From Acidobacteriota bacterium (GTDB lineage: Bacteria > Acidobacteriota > Blastocatellia > RBC074), in contig JADJLO010000043.1 of assembly GCA_016710075.1 (NCBI GenBank), positions 62,001-126,000 on the forward strand: a stretch of DNA of 64,000 bases. The letters are read 5' to 3'. Position numbers and translations under genes: made by a program. The notes beneath the pieces are model-generated. The model saw nothing but the letters and a program-made list of their open reading frames with translations, was not told where the DNA came from and did no database searches. How positions within the stretch are numbered: position 1 is the stretch's first letter; each line of letters opens with the position of its first letter. Of the stretch, positions 1-9,407 are shown piece by piece.

Positions 1-180
1 GATCGGTCCCTCATTGTCGCCGGCCATGCCAATATTGGTCGCAATGACCTGCAGCGCCTGTGCCGAGCGCGCACCCTGTTCCTGCTCAAGCGTGCGATTC
101 ATTGCCCGGCGAACGTCGGGCGGCAGATTGGTTGACGTCTGTGTTACCAGTTGCAGGATGCTGTCTTGAAAAGCTTCCAT
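1..180 (-). CDS. Fumarate hydratase class I, alpha (N-terminal) part, 5' end only
   Basis: Reading the minus strand from the ATG at 180 gives 60 residues that run off the window. The segment LPPDVRRAMN followed by ARSAQALQVIATNIGMAGDN resembles the N-terminus of the alpha subunit/domain of iron-sulfur class I fumarases and L-tartrate dehydratases, just before the family's CQDTG cysteine, which would lie outside the window. These enzymes interconvert fumarate and malate in the TCA cycle with a labile 4Fe-4S cluster. An AAGGAAGGG ribosome binding site precedes the ATG on the minus strand. Fumarase and tartrate dehydratase cannot be separated from this fragment, and whether the beta part is fused is not visible. 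Confidence 0.72.
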   Translation of the reverse strand, partial: MEAFQDSILQLVTQTSTNLPPDVRRAMNRTLEQEQGARSAQALQVIATNIGMAGDNEGPI

Positions 181-392
181 CTTTCCCTTCCTTGATGATT
201 TATTATAAAAATGCAGGTGCTTTGAGAATCAGTAATTTATCACATGAAAGCCCTTTGTTTATAGCCAGTGGTCGGGGTGTTAAATGAAAATCCGGTTCGA
301 ACAAGAATAATTTCCATTCAGGCGGTTTACTGCCGGTTCTGAGCTGTGTAAAAATCAGCGGCCGATAAATATGAGAGTGGCTAGAATCACGA

Positions 393-2120
393 ATGAAAGA
401 ACAAATCCGAGACAAAGCAGGATTGATAATCCTGTGTCTGACCTTGACGGCAATTGCGGTGCTGCCGTTTTTTTACCTGGGTGAAGTGCGGGGAGGCGGC
501 TGCTGTGGAGGTGCGATGCCGGTGACTCATGACGGGGCGATGCATCTCAATCAGATGCAGGGATTCTGGCGAGGGCTCACTTCGGGCAGGATCTACCCCA
601 GATGGGACGACTTGACTCACAGCGGTTTTGGAGCTCCGCTGACAAGCTTTTATCCGCCAGGGGTCTATTACCTGACATCGCTGCTATTTGCGTTTCTGAG
701 AGACTGGCAGAGGGTCCAGATCTCGGTCAATCTGATCCTCTTCGCCCTGTCCGGATTCGTTGTTTACCTCTATGCCCGGCAGCGAATGGGCGGAGTTTCC
801 AGCCTGCTCGTGATGGCGATCTATATCATCGCCCCTTATCACCTGCTTAATCTCTATCAGCGAGGGGCATTGGCCGAGCAGAGTGGTTTCATCTGGATGC
901 CTCTGATACTTCTGTTTGCCGACAGGCTTATGGAAATCTCTCCAGCCCTGCTTAATAAAAAGACGATGCTCAATATGGCAGGGCTTTCAGCCTGTTTTGG
1001 AGCCTGGCTCTGGACGCATCCGCCGACAGCGTATCAGATGGTTCTCGTCTTCGGGCTGGCCCTTTTGATCTATTCCGGTGCAGCAGCTTTGATGAGGAAG
1101 CCCGATGAGCCGAATATCCGGGGCCTGATGTCGATAATCGTTGCTCTGGTCTTTGGCACGTTGCCGGCGGCGGCATATTTTTACCCTGCCATCTTCGAGC
1201 GAAACCTGGTTAACTCAGATGATATTGAGATCTCATGGCCATATCATGCGAGTTATGTCTTCGATTACGATCAGAAAATTTATGATCGGATCAACGACAG
1301 ATTTTTCGTCCGCATCGATCGTATCTGGGCATTAAACCTGGCGATACTGCTGCTGGCAGGCCTTGTTGTCTATCTATTTAGGCATCGCCTGAAGAGTGAA
1401 AGCCTGAAGCGAGGCGCCTGGATCTGGTTTCTGGCAGGCGGCCTGGCAACCTTTCTGATGACCAGACCTTCCTCTTTTATTGGTCGACTGATTCCCGGGA
1501 TTGAATCAGGGGTATTTTCCTGGAGAATGCTGACCATTACCAGTATGACGTCAGCATTGCTTGCGGGGCTTTGTTTTGAAATTTCCCGGAAGTCTATGGA
1601 GAAAGAGTCGGGATCTATCAGGCTTGCAGGCTTCGTCGCATCGATTGTGATCATGGCCGGCACGCTCGTCGCCGGATACCAGCTCGTTGCACAACCGACT
1701 TACAGGGTGGAGGCGTTCAGGCCCAGACCGGATCATTTCAATTTTGCCACACTGCCAAAGGAGGTTCCCAGGGTTGTTCCGACTATCGAGAGAGCCAGCC
1801 TGATCTCAGGCAAGGGCATAGTCGGTGTGGAAATCTGGCAGCCGGAGTATCGAAAAATCGTGGTCAATATGGAGTCGATTGGGCAGCTTCAAATCCGGAC
1901 TTCATACTTTGCCGGATGGGCTGCAATGATCGATGGTCAAATCTCTCAGATCCGCACCGGCAATTTGAATGAAATTCTGATAAACGCCCCTGTGGGAAGC
2001 CACGTGATCGAATTGAATTTCAAAACGACGCCGGTAAGAATGGCCGGCAATATTTTGTCGTGTGCCTCAATCGGGTTTCTGATCATATTCGTCTTATTCG
2101 TCAAAAGGAGAGATCGATGA
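393..2120 (+). CDS. Polytopic membrane protein, PTPS-related / GT-C-like
   Basis: 575 residues with about ten hydrophobic segments. Near the N-terminus are a GGGCCGG stretch, a DGAMHLNQ motif and then FGAPLTSFYPPGVYYL. This resembles the membrane family annotated '6-pyruvoyl-tetrahydropterin synthase-related' and the GT-C glycosyltransferase/YfhO-like group, in which the first periplasmic loop carries an acidic residue thought to bind a lipid-linked sugar donor. The last 130 residues are mostly soluble and beta-rich. The stop overlaps the start of the next gene (ATGA at 2117-2120), so the two are probably translationally coupled. There is no strong Shine-Dalgarno sequence before the ATG at 393. 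Sugar transfer to an envelope component is a guess; substrate unknown. Confidence 0.6.
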   Translation: MKEQIRDKAGLIILCLTLTAIAVLPFFYLGEVRGGGCCGGAMPVTHDGAMHLNQMQGFWRGLTSGRIYPRWDDLTHSGFGAPLTSFYPPGVYYLTSLLFAFLRDWQRVQISVNLILFALSGFVVYLYARQRMGGVSSLLVMAIYIIAPYHLLNLYQRGALAEQSGFIWMPLILLFADRLMEISPALLNKKTMLNMAGLSACFGAWLWTHPPTAYQMVLVFGLALLIYSGAAALMRKPDEPNIRGLMSIIVALVFGTLPAAAYFYPAIFERNLVNSDDIEISWPYHASYVFDYDQKIYDRINDRFFVRIDRIWALNLAILLLAGLVVYLFRHRLKSESLKRGAWIWFLAGGLATFLMTRPSSFIGRLIPGIESGVFSWRMLTITSMTSALLAGLCFEISRKSMEKESGSIRLAGFVASIVIMAGTLVAGYQLVAQPTYRVEAFRPRPDHFNFATLPKEVPRVVPTIERASLISGKGIVGVEIWQPEYRKIVVNMESIGQLQIRTSYFAGWAAMIDGQISQIRTGNLNEILINAPVGSHVIELNFKTTPVRMAGNILSCASIGFLIIFVLFVKRRDR

Positions 2121-2719
2121 AGGAATTCATCAGGCGATTTGAAATACTCATAATCGCGCTGCTGGTAATCTGGGGATCCGTCTTTATGCTGAAGATGGCT
2201 TATCTCAGCGTCTGGATCAGCACGCTGATATGCATTGCCTATCTTGCCGCGATCTATGCTTATCTCAGAATTCGTTATGACCTGAGAGTGCCTCTCTCGA
2301 TGATGGTGCTTGTCTATCTGACGGTGGCTCTTGACGGATTTGGCAATCTGTTTGGTTTGTATAACCGTAAGTTTGCATACATTCAGTACGACGAATTTAC
2401 GCATACGGCCGCTCCCGCACTTGCGATGCCGGTAATTGTCTGGTTGTTGCGGTCAGTGATGGCTCGCTTCGGTTACCGTTTGCCGCTGGCTCTGGTGACA
2501 TTTTTTGCAATCACGGTTTCGTTCACGGTATCGGGCTTTTACGAGATTATCGAACTCTGGGATGACAAATACATGTGGCCTCAGCCGGGGATGCGAATTC
2601 ATGGCCCTTACGATACTCCGAACGATCTGCAATGCGATCTTTTGGGGATGATCATTGGAGGAGTGATCGCCTACTACCTCATCAGGCGAAAAGAAGGGAA
2701 GCAGCCGCAGACCGCATGA
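2117..2719 (+). CDS. DUF2238/YjdF-like membrane protein
   Basis: 200 residues from the ATG at 2117, which has AAGGAG ten bases upstream and overlaps the preceding stop codon. Four to six hydrophobic segments surround conserved polar residues: YDEFTHT, GFYEIIELW and NDLQCDLLGMIIGG. The spacing of the Asp/His and Glu residues and the D...D pair near the C-terminus fits DUF2238 (YjdF) inner-membrane proteins, whose function is not established. Coupling to the upstream GT-C-like gene suggests a joint envelope role. The frame is open to 2060, but that would put 57 bases inside the upstream gene with no reason to prefer it. Confidence 0.7.
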   Translation: MKEFIRRFEILIIALLVIWGSVFMLKMAYLSVWISTLICIAYLAAIYAYLRIRYDLRVPLSMMVLVYLTVALDGFGNLFGLYNRKFAYIQYDEFTHTAAPALAMPVIVWLLRSVMARFGYRLPLALVTFFAITVSFTVSGFYEIIELWDDKYMWPQPGMRIHGPYDTPNDLQCDLLGMIIGGVIAYYLIRRKEGKQPQTA

Positions 2720-2723
2720 TCGA

Positions 2724-4496
2724 TTACAATAGCCGCTCACCTGCCTCTGCCGGCTCCACCAAAATGGTTTTGAAGGAAGACAATCTGACCTGGCCGGGCG
2801 CAAAGCCTTTCATTTTTGTGACGAACTTGCGTTCGCAAAAATTGACTGCAACCTTTCCGCCTCCACCCGCCTGGCTGAATTTGGCCGCCAGTTGAGCGGC
2901 TTCGGCAATGGAACGATTGGGAATCTCCTTTCTTTGAGGATTGCGCAGGACAACGTGGGAGCCGGGGTAATCGGCGGCATGCAGCCATAAATCGAATGAT
3001 TTCGATATCCTGAATGTCAGGTTGTCATTGTCCTTATCGGTTCTTCCAACGAGAATCTCAAAGCCGTCGCTCGATTTGTACCGTCTGACGCCGGTCAGCT
3101 TCACTTCCTTGTTCCTTGACCGGCCTGATGCGACCTGCAAATTGCTCCCGTTGCTCCCGTTGCCCCCGTTGCCGCCGATTGATGGCTGTGAAGCGCCTGC
3201 CTGATCTGCGTAGATAGTCAGATCCTTGATCGATTCCAGTGATGCGAGTTGCCTGATCATTCCTTCCAATTGTTCCAGATCCTTTTCGGCTGCCGGCAAA
3301 CGGGAAGAGACTGCTTCGATGCCATGCCTGGCTTTTCTAGCCAGTTTGAAATATTGCTCAGCCGCATCTCTGGCCGTGGGCTTGTTTGCAGACGGGATCT
3401 CAATTGTGGCCTGACTGGCGTCAAAGAAATCCGTGACCGAGAAGCCGTTCTCGGTTTTCACCGCCTGATGCAGGTTTGCCAGCAGTAAATCGCCGTATCG
3501 CTGATGAATCTCCGCATTCTTGAAAGATTCTCGTTCACGCTGAAGGTTGGATATGAGTGTCCTGACCTTTTTGATTTTTGCCGTCAGACGCGAACTGATC
3601 TTCTGTTTGATGGCTGTGAATTTCCGCCGGGAATTCAGAATTTTGAAGTAGGCATCAGCCGCGTCATTGATGCTCTCGAATTCTTCCTGATGCAGGTCGC
3701 CGTGATGTGTGAGAATGATCGGCGCCACTATCATGGCGAATTCGGGTAAGCCTTCCTTCGATCTCAGAATTTCAAGCGAAGGAGAGGAGTAGATACGAGG
3801 ATGGTGCGGTTTCTCGAATATCTCCGAGAGCAGCTCCTCAAGGGCAGCATGCGGTGATTTGCCGGATGATCGTGCCGCCAGCTCTCTGGCATAGAGCGGT
3901 GAAAATCCAATCAGATTATTCTGTGCCGCCAGGGCAATGTCATTGGCTGAATCGGCGATTAACTGATCGAGCTTCTCACTTGAGCACTGAAATGGGTCAA
4001 TTCGATCAGCCGGTGGAACAGGCTCGATAAATACGCCGGATTTATCTTCTCTTTGTTTGAGAGCCGCAATAATTTGATCATTTTCAGTGATCAGGACATT
4101 GGCGGCCCTTCCGGTAAGCAGGACGATCAATTGACGATCCACCTGTTCGCCGCCGTCGGTTTCGACGGTGAATTCAAACCGCACCAATCTGTCATATCCC
4201 AGTTTTTCAATTGATCGCAAGACTCCGCCGCCGAGATACTTTTTGAGCAGTGCGATGAATTGCGTATCTGTTGCCGGTTCATCGCCGAATTGTCTTGATG
4301 TTGATGAGGTTAGGTAGATGCCGAGCAGGTTTGGATCGACCGAAACGGCCAGCAATTTGCCGTCACGCCGTTGAAGATCAATCAGCAGACCCGATGATCC
4401 GTATTGCCACATCCTGCCGATTCTTGCTCTTGACTGAGATCCGGAGAGCTTTGATTCAAGTTCGGCAACGACGGCGTGTAACAGGAAATTGTCCAT
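2724..4496 (-). CDS. rqcH: RqcH/Rqc2-type NFACT ribosome quality-control protein
   Basis: 590 residues with an N-terminal NFACT-N (FbpA) domain, a central coiled-coil region around residues 290-330 and 400-430, and a C-terminal NFACT-R (DUF814) domain with DLWLHAADYPGSHVVLR near residue 502. The family binds 50S subunits blocked by peptidyl-tRNA after splitting and recruits tRNA-Ala to add C-terminal alanine tails as degradation signals. The Asp-Arg pair needed for tailing in Bacillus appears to be kept as YDRLVRFEF (residues 101-109). A flexible linker around residues 440-453 is a Gly/Asn/Ser tripeptide repeat encoded by a 9-bp tandem repeat. It lies convergent to the DUF2238 gene, four bases apart. 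Older annotation would say fibronectin-binding protein. Confidence 0.9.
   Translation of the reverse strand: MDNFLLHAVVAELESKLSGSQSRARIGRMWQYGSSGLLIDLQRRDGKLLAVSVDPNLLGIYLTSSTSRQFGDEPATDTQFIALLKKYLGGGVLRSIEKLGYDRLVRFEFTVETDGGEQVDRQLIVLLTGRAANVLITENDQIIAALKQREDKSGVFIEPVPPADRIDPFQCSSEKLDQLIADSANDIALAAQNNLIGFSPLYARELAARSSGKSPHAALEELLSEIFEKPHHPRIYSSPSLEILRSKEGLPEFAMIVAPIILTHHGDLHQEEFESINDAADAYFKILNSRRKFTAIKQKISSRLTAKIKKVRTLISNLQRERESFKNAEIHQRYGDLLLANLHQAVKTENGFSVTDFFDASQATIEIPSANKPTARDAAEQYFKLARKARHGIEAVSSRLPAAEKDLEQLEGMIRQLASLESIKDLTIYADQAGASQPSIGGNGGNGSNGSNLQVASGRSRNKEVKLTGVRRYKSSDGFEILVGRTDKDNDNLTFRISKSFDLWLHAADYPGSHVVLRNPQRKEIPNRSIAEAAQLAAKFSQAGGGGKVAVNFCERKFVTKMKGFAPGQVRLSSFKTILVEPAEAGERLL
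3142..3177. repeat. 9-bp tandem repeat (4 copies) in the rqcH linker
   Basis: Four adjacent 9-mers, two TTGCTCCCG, one TTGCCCCCG and one TTGCCGCCG, encode on the minus strand a run of Gly-Gly-Asn and Gly-Ser-Asn tripeptides. It sits between the central helical region and the NFACT-R domain of the RqcH-like protein. Such a repeat can change copy number by slippage while staying in frame, so it may differ between strains. Confidence 0.85.
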
Positions 4497-4546
4497 CAGC
4501 AGGTTAGAACTTCAACGCAATTTGCAGGCAGCCCAGATTCCCATTC

Positions 4547-5896
4547 TCAGGACTGTCGATTCGGAACCGGCGCGGTTCCGGACAATAGATCCGGGAGGCT
4601 GTAATGATGCCTGTTAAAGCGCATTACCAGGAAGTTCAATGGAGGACAGATGAAGGCGATGGATGCTCCCCATGCTCTAAGCGCTTTCTGTCTCAGGGTC
4701 ACTGTTCTTGTTTCGTATTCCTTGTCCACGATTCGGAGGTTGAGAATGGCCATACCGAATGTTCTTCCCGCCAAAGAGAGCGTCACGAACTGATAGATGA
4801 AAGTGAAAGCGCAAAGGAGAAGAGACAGTATGACAAATGCCGCGTTGCTCAGCGATGTGTTCAATGTCGCATATGCGGCGAAAATAGGCAGATATGCAAT
4901 TGCGATGATCTCGAAATCGCAGGCGCCTGCAAGAGTTCTGAGCCATGTCGATGCCGGTTTGATAATGACTTCCGGCAGATCGCAGACGATAGGAGGGATC
5001 TCGATGATCTGGGTTTCGAAGAATCTGGAACCGTGAGCATGCACCGGGCCGGCTGTGGTTGCGAGGGGAACGGTTTCTGGCCTGACCGGCGGCTCCGATG
5101 CCTGCTTCGCTCTTGTCAGAAAATCCCTTTGAGCTTCATCCGTAACCCGGGCGCCGCCCCTTTGAACAGGTTTAGGCAATGGAATTCTGCCCATTTCCTG
5201 TGTCGCGGGAGCCTCGGTTTTTAACTGTTGAGATCTGTTTGTCTCAACTCTCGGCTCCGTCGCCGGTGTGGAGAATAATTTTGATGGAATCTTCGTTCTC
5301 TTCGCCGTCAACTCCGTCATCTCTTCCGGGTCGGCATATGGTTCAAGCGTTCTGGCTAGTGCCGCGCTTCTGACGGCAGGTCTCGATGAGACAACGGGAC
5401 TTGTTGAATTTGGAATTGCTGTTGCAGGTCTCTTGATGCGCCTCAGCGCTGCTTCGACAACCGGATTGGAATCGAGAGTCTCATCGTCGTCTCTTGCTGA
5501 ATTGCCGTTGAAATTCTGCGCCAGGCGCTTTTCTTTTGCCAGACGTACCTTCTCTTTTACCTGTACCCGCCAGTCGGGCATTTCAGTGAGTTCCGGTTCA
5601 GTATCCACTGCGACTCTCGATGACAGTCGCGCAGGGAGAGCCCCGGGCTGCAAAGTAGAAGCGGGGAACTTGATCAGAGTCCCTTCTGAATCCCTTGACG
5701 AATATTTTATCGCCGGCGTACTGTCATTTTTATCTTTAACCGCATCCGCCTGGATGTTTTGACGGAGTGGAATCGGTTATGACTTTGCCGCCTTCCTCAC
5801 GCCATTGCTTGACTCGCTGCATTGCATTGTTGTGATTGCATGATCTGCAAACGATCGTGGCGCCGGGCAACTCTTTCCGCATTTTCACATATCATG
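4547..5896 (-). CDS. Zinc-ribbon RDD-family membrane protein (frame-shifted in three A runs)
   Basis: The clear frame is 4547-5653: a long polar region with NPVVEAALRRIKR and PDWRVQVKEKVRLAKEK helices, then a C-terminal RDD domain (about 130 residues, three hydrophobic helices, ending in the NRHHYSLPDLLSG motif). That frame has no ATG and would have to start at a TTG. Upstream sequence encodes MIC, CGK, LPGA and IVCRSCNHNNA followed by a WREE helix, a typical two-knuckle zinc ribbon, but in other frames. Adding one A to each of three runs (5757-5760, 5874-5876, 5883-5886) gives one 450-residue protein starting at the ATG at 5896. I infer that this is the real gene and the indels are sequence errors. 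RDD proteins are inner-membrane proteins of mostly unknown function. Confidence 0.7.
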
Positions 5897-6118
5897 GTCT
5901 GGCTCGAACTTTCATCTCATGCGATCTAACGAAGACTTTTCAATACCATGCAATCCCAGTCCTTAGATTAATCATGAGATATCTCGGTCGAAATAGATGT
6001 CTGAATTGACTTTAGTGTACTTGAACCAAGCGGATACTATCAGATTGACATAGGCAGGGTCAAGAAAGATTGTTGATAAATAAAGGTTTATCGAAACAAA
6101 CTGTTAAGTCCATGGTAG

Positions 6119-7578
6119 TCAATAATTTCTGGCTGAAGAAAAATCGGTAAATTCAAGCTGAGGACAGGAAATCTGAATTTCGAGACCGTGCGGGACTCTG
6201 TTTTTGGCTGAAACAGTTCCCTGACAGGCTTCGACGCAACTCTTAACAATGGCCAGACCGAGCCCGGTTCCGCCCGTATCCCGCCCTCTGTCTGACTCGA
6301 TTCTATAAAAGGGATCGAAGAGTTTATCCAAAGATTCCACCGGCACCCAGGACCATTATCGGAGATGGAGATGATGACACGCTCCTTTACTCTCAGGGCA
6401 TCTATTAGGATTACCTCGCCTTCGCCTGCATACCGAACTGCATTTCTCAAAACATTGGCGATTGCCCGGTTAAGAAGCTCGGGTTGGGCATGAACCCATT
6501 GATCGTCAGTGATATTTGAAATGACCTTGCCAATGACGTCCTCTCGCTCGGAAGCCTTTTCAATAACCTCCTTGAGATTGACGTTCTGAAGCTTCACTTC
6601 GGTTTTCGTCATACCGGCTTTGGTATAGGTGAGGAGTTCACCAACGAGTCTGGTCATCAACCTGACCTCTTCCTGAGCGTCCGCTACGTAACTTTTCTGG
6701 GCCGGATCTATGCGTTCTTCCAGGATGCTGAGTGCGACCTGCATTCTTGCAAGGGGTGAGTTCAGCTCATGCGAAACATCGCCGAGAAATCTCTTCTGGC
6801 CACTGACAAAGCCTGCCAGTCTGCCAGCCAGGTGATTGATGGCGCTGGCCAGTCTTCCCAACTCGTCGGTTCGGTTCTCATCCACTCTGATGTCGAACTT
6901 TTCGTCGGCGATCTTTTCGGTAGCGAGGGTCATCTCTTTTACCTTTCTGGTAATCCGGCGGACGAATGGAAACCAGAGAAGAAACGAGATGGAGAGAACC
7001 AGTCCGATGATGACGAGGAAGGGGACGGGATTGAAGAACAATCCGTGACCAGTAATCGAATCTGACCAGGCAATCAGGGTCGATCTGGTCGGAAACGGGG
7101 TGCCGGGTTCAAGGACGGGGATGCGGACTCCGGCCCAGTACCGACTGGGATTGGTTGTTCGGATCATGAATGCCTGGCGCCTTCCCGGCGGACCGCCAGC
7201 AAACGGTGGAGGGCCAGGTGACCTGCCCGGGCCAGGTCCGTCAGACTCCCTGATTTTCTCAAGCACTGCAGAAGGCAGAGCGATCTCCCTGCCTGCCAGT
7301 CTTTTTCCCGTATTGTCGAAGAGCAGGAATTCGACGTTATATGTTCCCGAATAGCGCTCAAAGACCTGACTGCGCTCCTCCGGGCTCAAACCGCGAATTT
7401 CGAATCCAATCTGCCTTGCCACGATTTCAATCTGGTTGCCGGGATCGCCTATCAACGACGAGAAGGGAATGAACCTGAACTGAAGATTGAAAAGGAAAAA
7501 ATGGACGACAACCAGTACGATCAGGTTGAAGAAGAACCAGAGCAGAATTCTTGTAAAAAGTGAGAACCTGAGTTTCAT
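6119..7578 (-). CDS. CpxA-like sensor histidine kinase (one frameshift)
   Basis: Residues 1-30 form the first membrane helix, about 180-205 the second, followed by HAMP and a HisKA domain with FLGDVSHELNSPLA (His270 is the phospho-acceptor site), then an HATPase domain with ISDNGPG and TGGTGLGLAIVK. The periplasmic sensor part has a Pro/Gly-rich stretch at 114-133. After DNGPG the frame is lost: the run at 6346-6348 (GGG on the coding strand) needs one more G, after which VPVESLDKLFDPFYRIE continues normally to the stop at 6119, giving 486 residues. Without correction the ORF would read to 6088 with nonsense sequence. It lies 44 bases downstream of its response regulator, so the pair is probably one operon. 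Its neighbours suggest envelope-stress sensing. Confidence 0.88.
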
Positions 7579-7622
7579 CGATAAAGATTCCGGTGATATT
7601 TAATCAAGATCAGTTATTCAGA

Positions 7623-8360
7623 TTATTGATCAACAGGCAGATTTCTGATCAGCAGGTATCCGGCCGATCTCAAGGTTTTGATGAACTTTGGATGTTTGGG
7701 GTCGTCCCCCAATTTGCGTCTGAGAGAAGAGATATGCACATCGATCGATCGATCGAAGGCCTCGTAATCGCGGCCGCTAATGACAGCCAACGGATTTTCC
7801 CGGCTCATCACGCGATCGGCGGATTTGGCCAGAGCCAGAAGCAGATCGAATTCCAGCGGAGTCAGATTCAGATTTGTTTCACCCAGCACTGCCCGCCTGG
7901 CGGATGGTTCAATCTGCAGTTCGTTGACGACGACCCGGTCATCAGTCGTTTCCGGCGCTTTCTCGGCCGACATTTGAGAACGTCGTGTCACCGCTCTCAA
8001 TCTTGCAAGCAGCTCCCTGGTTGAAAAAGTTTTTGGAAGATAGTCGTCCGCACCGATCTCCAGCCCGACTATTCTATCGGACTCATCTCCAAGCGCCGTC
8101 AACATCAATACCGGAACGGTTGAGAATGATCGTATCTGTCTGAGAACTTCAAAACCGTCCATTCCCGGCAACATGACATCGAGGATGATCGCTTTGTAGC
8201 TGCCGCCCTTTACCATCTCCAGACCTTGCGGTCCGGTGCCGGCCACATCCACCTCATAACCCATCGGTTTGAGATAATCGCTGATCAACCTGCAAAGCTT
8301 CTGATCATCATCAATAATCAGCACCGGTGTGCTCGAATAACCGCCGGCATCGATCGACAT
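7623..8360 (-). CDS. OmpR/CpxR-like response regulator
   Basis: 245 residues: receiver domain with the acidic pocket at D17-D19, phospho-acceptor D61 in ILDVMLPGMDGFEVL and Lys110, then a winged-helix DNA-binding domain with GRDYEAFDRSIDVHISSLRRKLG as the recognition region. The usual Lys-Pro pair at the end of beta-5 is Lys-Thr here (DDYLPKTF), which is unusual because the cis-proline shapes the active site. It is first in the operon with the kinase and is divergent from a Spy/CpxP-like gene, the arrangement known for cpxRA-cpxP. The 236-base divergent spacer holds a repeated CAGTTTAAA element that could be its operator. Confidence 0.9.
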   Translation of the reverse strand: MSIDAGGYSSTPVLIIDDDQKLCRLISDYLKPMGYEVDVAGTGPQGLEMVKGGSYKAIILDVMLPGMDGFEVLRQIRSFSTVPVLMLTALGDESDRIVGLEIGADDYLPKTFSTRELLARLRAVTRRSQMSAEKAPETTDDRVVVNELQIEPSARRAVLGETNLNLTPLEFDLLLALAKSADRVMSRENPLAVISGRDYEAFDRSIDVHISSLRRKLGDDPKHPKFIKTLRSAGYLLIRNLPVDQ

Positions 8361-8596
8361 AATTGGTGAAAATGCCCCTTTCGAAATCAGTTTAAACCTG
8401 ATTTCAGTTTAAAACAGTCATCTTTACCATTTCTTAACAATTTTCCCGTGTCTCCACATCATAGCTTTACTTTGCCGGAGTATATTTCCAATTGGAAAGA
8501 GGCGGAAAATCGATTAGTGAGATTCCGCTGACAACAAAGGAACTGATTTCCAGATTGTCAAATTGCCAAATTGCCAAATTGTTGAAGGAGGAAAGA
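8361..8596. promoter_or_regulatory. Divergent regulatory region between the response regulator and Spy-like genes
   Basis: Two direct copies of CAGTTTAAA start at 8388 and 8405, 17 bases apart, in AT-rich sequence next to the response-regulator start. OmpR-family regulators bind direct repeats, so this is a candidate autoregulatory operator, but the assignment is inference. Nearer the Spy-like gene is a triple tandem CAAATTGC (8559-8581), ending just before the GGAGG ribosome binding site. I did not find a convincing sigma70 promoter on either strand. Confidence 0.35.
8559..8581. repeat. 8-bp tandem repeat (CAAATTGC x about 3) in the Spy-like gene leader
   Basis: Three head-to-tail copies of CAAATTGC, the last lacking its final C, lie in the untranslated leader of the Spy/CpxP-like gene, five bases before the GAAGGAGG ribosome binding site. 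Copy-number slippage here would move the promoter relative to the ribosome binding site but would not change the protein. Confidence 0.8.
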
Positions 8597-9133
8597 ATGA
8601 AAAACCGCAGGATTTACCTTGTAAGTGCAGGCATTGCCTTGATGCTTATGTTTGTTATAGGCGCCGGGTTGGACCATGCGAAAGCGTTCCAGCAGGGGCC
8701 TCCCATGAGAGGTGGTCAGGGTGGTCCGCCGATGCACGGTGGACCGGGCGGTCCGCCGCATGGCCCAGGAGGTGAAATGGCCGGCCCGCCGGATTTCGTC
8801 TTCAGACTGCTCAACCTGACCGACCAGCAGAAAGAGCAGATCAAGGCTTTCCACGAAAAAGCCATGGCTGATTCAAAACAATATTTTGACCAGTTAAAGC
8901 CGATTCATGAATCTCTTCATGCATTGACTGAAAGTGCCAGTTTTGATGAAGGGGCCGCACGCAACCTCATCAATAATGAGAATGTCCTGAATACCGAGCT
9001 CAATCTGATCAGGCTCAAAACCGAGAACGCCACCTATAATGTTCTCACCGCCGAACAGAAGGCCAAACTTGCCGAGTTGCGCAAGAACATGGAATCTCAT
9101 AAACCTCGTCAGGGTCCCAGACCTTCAAGATAA
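8597..9133 (+). CDS. Spy/CpxP-like periplasmic protein 1
   Basis: 178 residues from the ATG at 8597, chosen because AAGGAGGAAAG lies just upstream; the frame is open to 8492 but without a ribosome site. A signal peptide (to about residue 30, ending HAKAFQ) is followed by a Gly/Pro/His-rich segment with repeated GGPP and MHGG units, then an all-helical domain with the LTDQQKEQIKAF and LTAEQKAKLAEL motifs that define the LTXXQ (Spy/CpxP) fold. These periplasmic proteins act as chaperones or damp Cpx-type signalling. It is divergent from the CpxRA-like pair and followed by a closely related paralogue. The His/Met-bearing glycine region could bind metal, which is speculation. Confidence 0.85.
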   Translation: MKNRRIYLVSAGIALMLMFVIGAGLDHAKAFQQGPPMRGGQGGPPMHGGPGGPPHGPGGEMAGPPDFVFRLLNLTDQQKEQIKAFHEKAMADSKQYFDQLKPIHESLHALTESASFDEGAARNLINNENVLNTELNLIRLKTENATYNVLTAEQKAKLAELRKNMESHKPRQGPRPSR

Positions 9134-9172
9134 AATTGCAGGGGGAATTTAAGTTTCCCATCCCTATTCAGG

Positions 9173-9227
9173 ACGGAGCGGATGATTGACCGGTCAAGTC
9201 AGGCATCCGCTCCGTTTGTTTATTTTC
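9173..9227 (+). terminator. Rho-independent terminator after Spy-like gene 1
   Basis: A perfect 12-bp stem (ACGGAGCGGATG at 9173-9184 pairing with CATCCGCTCCGT at 9204-9215) closes a 19-base loop and is followed by a T-rich tract, TTGTTTATTTT. It separates the two Spy-like genes, so the second probably has its own promoter. Confidence 0.85.
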
Positions 9228-9407
9228 AGCTTCGATTTCCGATACTCCAAACTCGAACCCGTATTGAATATTTCTTTCCCGAGCCCAAAAAGTAATTGTC
9301 ATCCAGCCCTTGAGTAAGTGATAATCATCCGGTCTGAAACCCACCTACTTAGAGAAGTTTGAATGTTTTGCCGTAATACTTCAGTTGTCAACAGGAGGCA
9401 AGAGATT

